IMG/VR virus record: IMGVR_UViG_3300010354_000454
Coordinates: 1-28,451 of that record
Direction: 5' to 3' (one strand)
DNA: 28,451 nt
Source of the DNA: a virus
The notes below the pieces were generated by a model that saw nothing but the letters and a program-made list of their open reading frames with translations, did not search any database and was not told the origin of the DNA. Within the stretch, counting starts at the first letter, position 1; every line of letters starts with the position of its first letter. A program made the position numbers and the translations under genes. Positions 23,701 to 28,451 of the stretch are shown here, in pieces.

Positions 23701-26700
23701 ATGGAAAAGAAATACCAACTATAAACTCCACAACCAGATGTAGTGATATTATTGATATTCGTCCTAAAGTTTCTGATTATATTGTTCAAGAAAACGCACG
23801 ATCTCCCTTTGAATTTCTTGGAAGAACATTTTCACAATCTGGAAATTCCGCTGCCAATATTTTAGCATCTGATGAGTTTATTAGGACTAATTATTCTTTC
23901 TATTTGGGAAGAATAGATAGAATTTTCTTAACAAAAGATGGAATATTCCAAGTAAAATTTGGAACACCTGCAGAAAAACCAGAAAAACCAGTTTCTGTAG
24001 ATAATGCTATAGAAATTGCAACTGCAACTATTCCACCATATCTTTACAATGTTAGTGATATTATCTTTGATCGATATCAATATAAGAGATATCAGATGAA
24101 AGATATTAGTATGTTAGAAGATAGAATCTCTAACTTAGAATACTACACAAGTCTTTCTCTCCTTGAAACTGAAACTGCAAACTTGTTTATCCCTGATGCG
24201 GATGGATTAAATAAGTTTAAGTCAGGATTTTTTGTTGAAAACTTTACTTCAACATCAGCTCAAGAATTTTCTATAGGAATTAAGAATAGTGTAGATTTTA
24301 AATTTAAAGAGTTAAGGCCAAGCCACTACACAACATCTATAGATTTGCAACCATATGCAAATGCAAGTGCTGGGGAAGATATAAGATTTAAATCCCCAGA
24401 AGGAATAAATGTTAGAAAAATTGATGATATCATTACTTTAGACTATACAGAAACTGAATGGTTAAAACAACCTTTTGCAACTAGAACAGAAAGTGTTGTT
24501 CCCTTTGTATTAAGTTTTTGGCAAGGAACTATAGAATTAACTCCAGCATCAGATACTTGGATTGAAACAACTAGATTAGAACCCAGAATTATCAGAACAG
24601 AAGGTAATTTTGCAGAAACATTTAGAAATGCCGTGCAAAATCAAGGAGTCGATCCACAGACTGGATTTGCACCTACAGTATGGAATGCTTGGGAGACAGT
24701 ATGGACTGGCCAAGAAATTAGAGAAGCAACTAGAGAAAGAACAATTGTAACAGGAGGTCAATGGAGAGGTGTTAGTAGCTTCGGTCTACTACCCATAACA
24801 GAAACGCAAACAACAACAACTGTCAGAGAACAAACTAGAGAAACAATTGACACTGGATTTGAGTTCAGAACCGGAAGAACATTGTCGGTCCAAGAACAAT
24901 TTGATATGACCGATGTTGGAGATCGTGTAGTAAGTAGAGAACTGATCTCGTTTATGAGATCTAGAAACGTTACTTTCGTTGGTAGAAGATTTAAACCATT
25001 AACTCAAGTTTATGCATTTTTTGATGGAGTTAATGTTACTCAGTTCTGTGTTCCAAAACTATTAGAAATTTCAATGGTCTCTGGAACTTTCCAGGTTGGA
25101 GAAACTGTTATTGGAGTATCGAGAGACACTGGATTAGGTCCAATAGTTGCTGCTGCAACTCCAAGAATTAGATTTAGACTTGCTGCATCTAACCATAGAG
25201 AAGGTCCATATAACCTTCCTGCAGTAACATATCCATCCAATCCTTATACAAACGAAACTCTACCTGATAGATACTCACCAACTTCATCTATCTTGAACGT
25301 GGATCTTTTCTCCTTATCTGATCAACCATCTGGAGAGTTCTTTGGTTGGGTAGCACCACAAATGATTTTAAGAGGAGAAACAAGTGGTGCTCAGGCTGTA
25401 ATTACAAATGTCAGATTGATTTCTGATATTGCAGCAAATGTCCAAGGAAGTTTCTATATTCCAAATTCCAACATCATAGGTTTCCCATCATTTGAGTCTG
25501 GAAACAAAGTCTTCACATTAATAAACAATGATACAAATGATAAGAATCTAGCGGTTACGTTTGGTGACGAATCATTTGCTTCATCTGGTACTATAGAAAC
25601 TGTCCAAAGAAATATAATTTCAGTAAGAAATGCAAGGGTAGAAACATTAGAATCAAGACAACAAAGAGATGTAGTTAGAACTACTGGAACAATTGTAACT
25701 CAGAGTGAAACTCTTTCAAGTTCTAGTAGATCTGTTGTTGTAGGATTCTATGATCCTTTAGCGGAAACATTCTTTGTTGATGATGAAACTGGCATTTTCC
25801 TAACAAGATGTGATGTATTCTTTAGTTCAAAAGACGATGATGATATTCCAGTATCTTTACAGGTTAGAACTGTAGAGTTGGGAACACCAACTGCGACTAT
25901 TTTACCATTCTCTGAAGTATTCTTGGATCCAGCGAATGTAAGCACGTCTGCAGATGGATCTGTTGCGACTTCATTTGAATTTAAGTCTCCAATTTACCTC
26001 GAAGGACAAAAAGAATATGCGATAGTTCTAGTGTCCAATTCTTCGAAATATAGAGTATTCATATCTAGAGTTGGAGAGAATGATCTTATAACTCAAGAAT
26101 TTATATCTTCTCAACCATACTTGGGATCACTATTTAAATCTCAAAATGCTTCTATCTGGGAACCAAGCCAGTGGGAAGATCTTAAATTTACAATGTATAG
26201 AGCTGATTTTATTGATAGTGGCACACTTGATTTTTATAATCCAACTCTTTCTGAAGGGAATGGTCAAGTCGCAAAACTTTTACCAGAAAGTATTGAACTG
26301 GAGTCCAGAAGAATAAGAATTGGAATTGGATCAACTCTCCAAGATACTTTATTAAATCTTGGAAATACAATTTACCAGGCAAATACTAATGCTTCTGGAA
26401 ATTATGTAGGAAATGCTGGAGTAGCGTATACCACATTGAGTATCATTAATCCAGGAATAGGATATACACCATCTTCAACAACTGGAGGATCATATACATT
26501 TGACTCAGTTCCTCTTACTAGTATAACAGGATTTGGTGCAAATGCTACTGCAAATATAACTATATCCAACGGTGTAGCTGTTGCTGCTACCATTGTAAAT
26601 GGTGGAAATGGGTATAAGGTTGGTGATGTTGTTGGAGTTACTACTATTGGAAATTCTCCAGCTGGTAGAAACCTAAGAATGTCAATCGTTTCTATCGCAA

Positions 26701-28196
26701 GTACAAATCAATTGATATTGGATAATGTTCAGGGAGACTTTTTGGTTGGTGTTGGTGGAACATTAAGTTATACCACAACTTCTGGTACATATTTGATTAA
26801 TCAATCTCAAGGTGGAAACGTAACTATTACCGATATAACTGCAGAAAAATCAGGAACTACAATCAAAGTAAACCATAAAAATCATGGAATGTACTTTGAC
26901 CAAAATTATGTGTCAATTTCCAATGTCGCCAGTGATATTGTCCCAACAAAACTGACGCGACCATATAGTTTAGATTCAGTTACTCCACTTGTAGTTGAAA
27001 ATATTTCTGGATTTGGAGTATTTGAAAATGTTGGAGTTGCAAGTACAAATCCAGGATACTTATTAATTGGAGACGAAGTGATTGCGTATACTTCAACTAG
27101 TGGAGCATCTTTAGGTGGAGTCATAACAAGGCAAATTTCAGGAACTTCAAAGAATTATCCCACAGGAACTCCAGTTTACAAATATGAATTGGGAGGCGTA
27201 TCTTTAAGAAGAATCAATAAAGTTCATGAAGTTGCATTTGACGAATCTTCAAAATCTTTTGACAACTATAATATTAATATTGATATGAGTGCCGATGGTA
27301 TAGATAGAACCAATGGTGATTCTTTCCCAATTCTTTACTTCAACGAAAGTAAGTCTGCTGGGGGAGATAATATTAAAGCATCTCAAAACATTCCATATGA
27401 AGTTATAACTCCAATGGTTCAAAACTTGACCGTAAGAGGAACTTCACTCAACGCTCAAATCAGAACGGTTACCGGAAGAAGTATTGATGGATCAGATTTT
27501 GAATCTCCATTCCTAGATAAAGGATTTGAAGCTGTCAGTTTGAATCAAACAAACTATTTGGATGGCACAAGATTAATTTGTTCGGAAATAAATGAATTAA
27601 ATAATCTTGGATTGATTGCAGAAAATAAATCATTAAATATGAGACTTTCATTATCAACAGTTGATACAAGAATAAGTCCAGTAATTGATCTACAAAGAAC
27701 TAATATAATTCTAACATCAAATAGAATAAACAGACCAATAACTGATTATGCAGTAGATCCACGAGTTAACTCAATGCTTGAAGATCCAAATGCTTGTCAA
27801 TATGTTTCGAAAGAAAATAGATTAACAAATCCTGCTTCTTCTATACAGGTAATACTGGATGCACATATTAACAGTTATTCGGATATAAGAGCATTTTATT
27901 CTATATCAAATGAAGAAAATTTCAATCCTATTTTTGTTCCTTTCCCAGGTTATGACAATTTAGACGCAAATGGAACAATTATCGACTCTTCATTAAACAA
28001 TGGTAGACCAGATAAATTTATATCTCCAACGGTATCATTAGGTTTTTCTCCATATGAAATTGAATATAAAGAATATAAATTTACTATATCGAATTTACCA
28101 GACTTTAGAGCATATAGAATTAAAATAGTAATGAGTGGTACAAATCAAGCATATCCACCAAGATTTAAAAATCTTAGAGTAATTGCACTGGCATAA
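20724..28196 (+). CDS. Giant DUF4815-type virion structural protein (2490 aa)
   Basis: A 2490-aa protein. The N-terminus NLNVFPYFDDYNPDNNYYKV followed by FKPGYPVQSRELTTLQSILQ is the characteristic opening of DUF4815 phage virion proteins. A helical, possibly coiled segment MLEDRISNLEYYTSLSLLET lies at ~1130-1150; GRRFKPLTQVYAFFDGVNVT begins near 1418; and FYDPLAETFFVDDETGIFLT (~1674-1693) opens a beta-sandwich unit of a type found in many large tail proteins, with SADGSVATSFEFKSPIYLEG and EYAIVLVSNSSKYRVFISR. Two GxGY units (~1912, ~1958) and a GDEVIAYTS unit (~2115) resemble modules in the giant gp7-like protein. It follows gp8 where T4 has gp9/gp10, so a peripheral baseplate or fibre-attachment role is likely, but homology to gp10 is not visible. 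AGA-rich and AT-rich. Confidence 0.87.
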   Translation: MPQETNLNVFPYFDDYNPDNNYYKVLFKPGYPVQSRELTTLQSILQKQIERFGQAFFKEGAKVIPGHCGYNKTYYAVQLENSYLGVPVDAYISQLVGLKITGRLSGVTAVVENYLLSSESERGTATLYLNYISSSSQNNATQTFLDGEELFTDSPLISGLLGAATIQSQSSFAVTLANNATSIGSAFSITEGVYFVRGQFVTVSEETLILDQYNDTPSYRVGLFILEEIVNADIDETLNDNSRGFNNYAAPGADRLKITTSLFKKSIDDFNDANFIELATINNGILKSKATSDISSVIQDEIARKSYQDSGDYCYEPFIISAKESLDNLIGNQGIFKSGQLTYSGSIPSDSLGVYQVSPGKAVVKGFDVELLNPSFLDFSKTRTTRSLDNQIITYNTGSTFKLNRVYGGPSIGIGNTYVLSLRDSRVGSAQTLASGKEIGLARVYDFKLESGSYDSQNPNLNQWNISLYDVQTTTEITLNSPITLSIPTFIKGNRSGATAFLKESVSNGTSLVVYQKSGEFVNNESFTYDGISDNRISIAVTAYGISDVKSVYGIVGTSKTFTADVIQSNSTFIGIATISPYDADTGFSTVRSQNPLFPSGQNLKLGSLLKFTDTSLSSPVIAKVVSVGSSHIQIVGVSTVSGLTTSRLPVSNLVVSDLTVLTSKLESSSDNTLYTKFPKQHISAVSLNNTSLTIRKVYTVNITNNKLSSAIDADTNEIFLPFDEERYLLIRSDGGCEPLSSDQIELTNNLTRLQIYNLGSNDSGATLIVTAQKTRVKAKSKIRNRVNSIIVDKSTNPISGTGSTTLDDGLIYGNYPYGTRVQDRDICLNYGDIITVLGVYESKDTSLASAPTAILNNIAGPSSKTTDLVIGEQFIGQSSGSVAILAERVNDTQISYIPLNEIPLKEGETVLFVESRIQSVIGTLNDSSSKISNNFTYDNGQNGSFYGYGSLIRKQNVLAPSRQIKIYFANGFFDSVDDGDITTVESYSTYNYGKEIPTINSTTRCSDIIDIRPKVSDYIVQENARSPFEFLGRTFSQSGNSAANILASDEFIRTNYSFYLGRIDRIFLTKDGIFQVKFGTPAEKPEKPVSVDNAIEIATATIPPYLYNVSDIIFDRYQYKRYQMKDISMLEDRISNLEYYTSLSLLETETANLFIPDADGLNKFKSGFFVENFTSTSAQEFSIGIKNSVDFKFKELRPSHYTTSIDLQPYANASAGEDIRFKSPEGINVRKIDDIITLDYTETEWLKQPFATRTESVVPFVLSFWQGTIELTPASDTWIETTRLEPRIIRTEGNFAETFRNAVQNQGVDPQTGFAPTVWNAWETVWTGQEIREATRERTIVTGGQWRGVSSFGLLPITETQTTTTVREQTRETIDTGFEFRTGRTLSVQEQFDMTDVGDRVVSRELISFMRSRNVTFVGRRFKPLTQVYAFFDGVNVTQFCVPKLLEISMVSGTFQVGETVIGVSRDTGLGPIVAAATPRIRFRLAASNHREGPYNLPAVTYPSNPYTNETLPDRYSPTSSILNVDLFSLSDQPSGEFFGWVAPQMILRGETSGAQAVITNVRLISDIAANVQGSFYIPNSNIIGFPSFESGNKVFTLINNDTNDKNLAVTFGDESFASSGTIETVQRNIISVRNARVETLESRQQRDVVRTTGTIVTQSETLSSSSRSVVVGFYDPLAETFFVDDETGIFLTRCDVFFSSKDDDDIPVSLQVRTVELGTPTATILPFSEVFLDPANVSTSADGSVATSFEFKSPIYLEGQKEYAIVLVSNSSKYRVFISRVGENDLITQEFISSQPYLGSLFKSQNASIWEPSQWEDLKFTMYRADFIDSGTLDFYNPTLSEGNGQVAKLLPESIELESRRIRIGIGSTLQDTLLNLGNTIYQANTNASGNYVGNAGVAYTTLSIINPGIGYTPSSTTGGSYTFDSVPLTSITGFGANATANITISNGVAVAATIVNGGNGYKVGDVVGVTTIGNSPAGRNLRMSIVSIASTNQLILDNVQGDFLVGVGGTLSYTTTSGTYLINQSQGGNVTITDITAEKSGTTIKVNHKNHGMYFDQNYVSISNVASDIVPTKLTRPYSLDSVTPLVVENISGFGVFENVGVASTNPGYLLIGDEVIAYTSTSGASLGGVITRQISGTSKNYPTGTPVYKYELGGVSLRRINKVHEVAFDESSKSFDNYNINIDMSADGIDRTNGDSFPILYFNESKSAGGDNIKASQNIPYEVITPMVQNLTVRGTSLNAQIRTVTGRSIDGSDFESPFLDKGFEAVSLNQTNYLDGTRLICSEINELNNLGLIAENKSLNMRLSLSTVDTRISPVIDLQRTNIILTSNRINRPITDYAVDPRVNSMLEDPNACQYVSKENRLTNPASSIQVILDAHINSYSDIRAFYSISNEENFNPIFVPFPGYDNLDANGTIIDSSLNNGRPDKFISPTVSLGFSPYEIEYKEYKFTISNLPDFRAYRIKIVMSGTNQAYPPRFKNLRVIALA

Positions 28197-28199
28197 TTT

Positions 28200-28427
28200 A
28201 TGGACTTGTTAAAAGTAGAGGGTCACTCGCATTTGTTGAGGGACCAAAGAACCAATTCAATTATTAATACAAATATGTCAGAATATAATGATTATCTTTC
28301 AAGAAAAAACATAAAAAACGAAGAGAAACAAAAGATACAAAATCTTGAGTCAGAACTTGCTAGTATAAAGGATGATATTAGTGAAATAAAAAATCTTTTA
28401 AGAGGAATTGCAAATGGATCCAAATGA
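28200..28427 (+). CDS. Small coiled-coil structural-region protein (75 aa)
   Basis: A 75-residue protein with two parts: an N-terminal segment MDLLKVEGHSHLLRDQRTNS then IINTNMSEYNDYLSRKN, and a C-terminal heptad-like helix KIQNLESELASIKDDISEIK followed by NLLRGIANGSK, a probable coiled coil. The EGHSHLxRDxxTNSIINTN segment recurs in small proteins behind the large virion gene of other cyanomyoviruses, from memory; the function is unknown. Oligomerisation or scaffolding of a tail part is an inference from the coiled coil. It starts three bases after the preceding stop without a Shine-Dalgarno site, and carries AGAGG (28401-28405) that serves the next, overlapping gene. Confidence 0.8.
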   Translation: MDLLKVEGHSHLLRDQRTNSIINTNMSEYNDYLSRKNIKNEEKQKIQNLESELASIKDDISEIKNLLRGIANGSK

Positions 28428-28451
28428 TATAGTTTTAGAAGATTTGTCAAA
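28414..28451 (+). CDS. Start of a further gene (partial, runs off the window)
   Basis: ATG at 28414 opens MDPNDIVLEDLS and stays open to the window end. AGAGG (28401-28405) lies eight bases in front, and the gene overlaps the 75-aa gene by 14 bases in another frame, the same kind of overlap as at 3424. Twelve codons are too few to identify it. Confidence 0.6.
   Translation, partial: MDPNDIVLEDLS

Overview
The window reads as part of a T4-like (straboviral/kyanoviral type) marine myovirus genome, most likely a cyanophage infecting Synechococcus or Prochlorococcus. The evidence is the contiguous baseplate cluster gp25 - gp6 - giant gp7-like protein - gp8 on one strand, the very large serine/glycine/threonine-rich virion proteins typical of marine cyanomyoviruses, the cluster of tiny conserved cyanophage-type genes in front of it, AATAAATA/CATAAATA late-promoter-like elements, and the general lack of Shine-Dalgarno sites. 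All supported genes are on the + strand. No tRNA, rRNA, CRISPR array, insertion sequence or host-derived photosynthesis gene is visible.

Bases 1-471: the end of an unidentified gene, a rho-independent terminator, then about 390 bases without a supported gene. This gap holds a perfect 10-bp inverted repeat, a near-duplicated motif and three tandem 34-bp repeats. It ends in an almost consensus sigma70 promoter (TTGACA, 17-bp spacer, TATACT).

Bases 472-3678: ten small-to-medium genes. They are a 57-aa protein, an 82-aa GWTNYETWNVALWI-family protein, a 46-aa QGNTG protein, a 49-aa membrane protein, a 63-aa protein, a probable GT-A type glycosyltransferase (261 aa) behind its own sigma70-like promoter, two tiny overlapping genes (52 and 46 aa), a terminator, then overlapping 174-aa and 84-aa genes. 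Base composition alternates sharply here: blocks near 50% GC with CGT arginine codons lie beside blocks near 30% GC with AGA codons.

Bases 3713-28451: a tightly packed AT-rich late transcription unit for the baseplate and distal tail. gp25 and gp6 are wedge components. A 4088-residue protein occupies the gp7 slot: its first ~250 residues resemble the C-terminal part of T4 gp7, and the rest is a long chain of repeated beta-rich modules with a YHYH-like domain. It is followed by a 267-aa structural protein, an enlarged gp8 (516 aa), a 2490-aa DUF4815-type virion protein, a 75-aa coiled-coil protein and the first 12 codons of a further gene. Late-promoter-like elements lie before gp25, before the 267-aa gene and before gp8, each touching the upstream stop codon. 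No terminator is visible inside the cluster.

The most notable features are the giant gp7-like protein and its repeat modules, module types shared between adjacent tail genes, the repeat-rich intergenic region, and the compositional mosaic of the small-gene region. I do not see a clearly new enzymatic or defence system.
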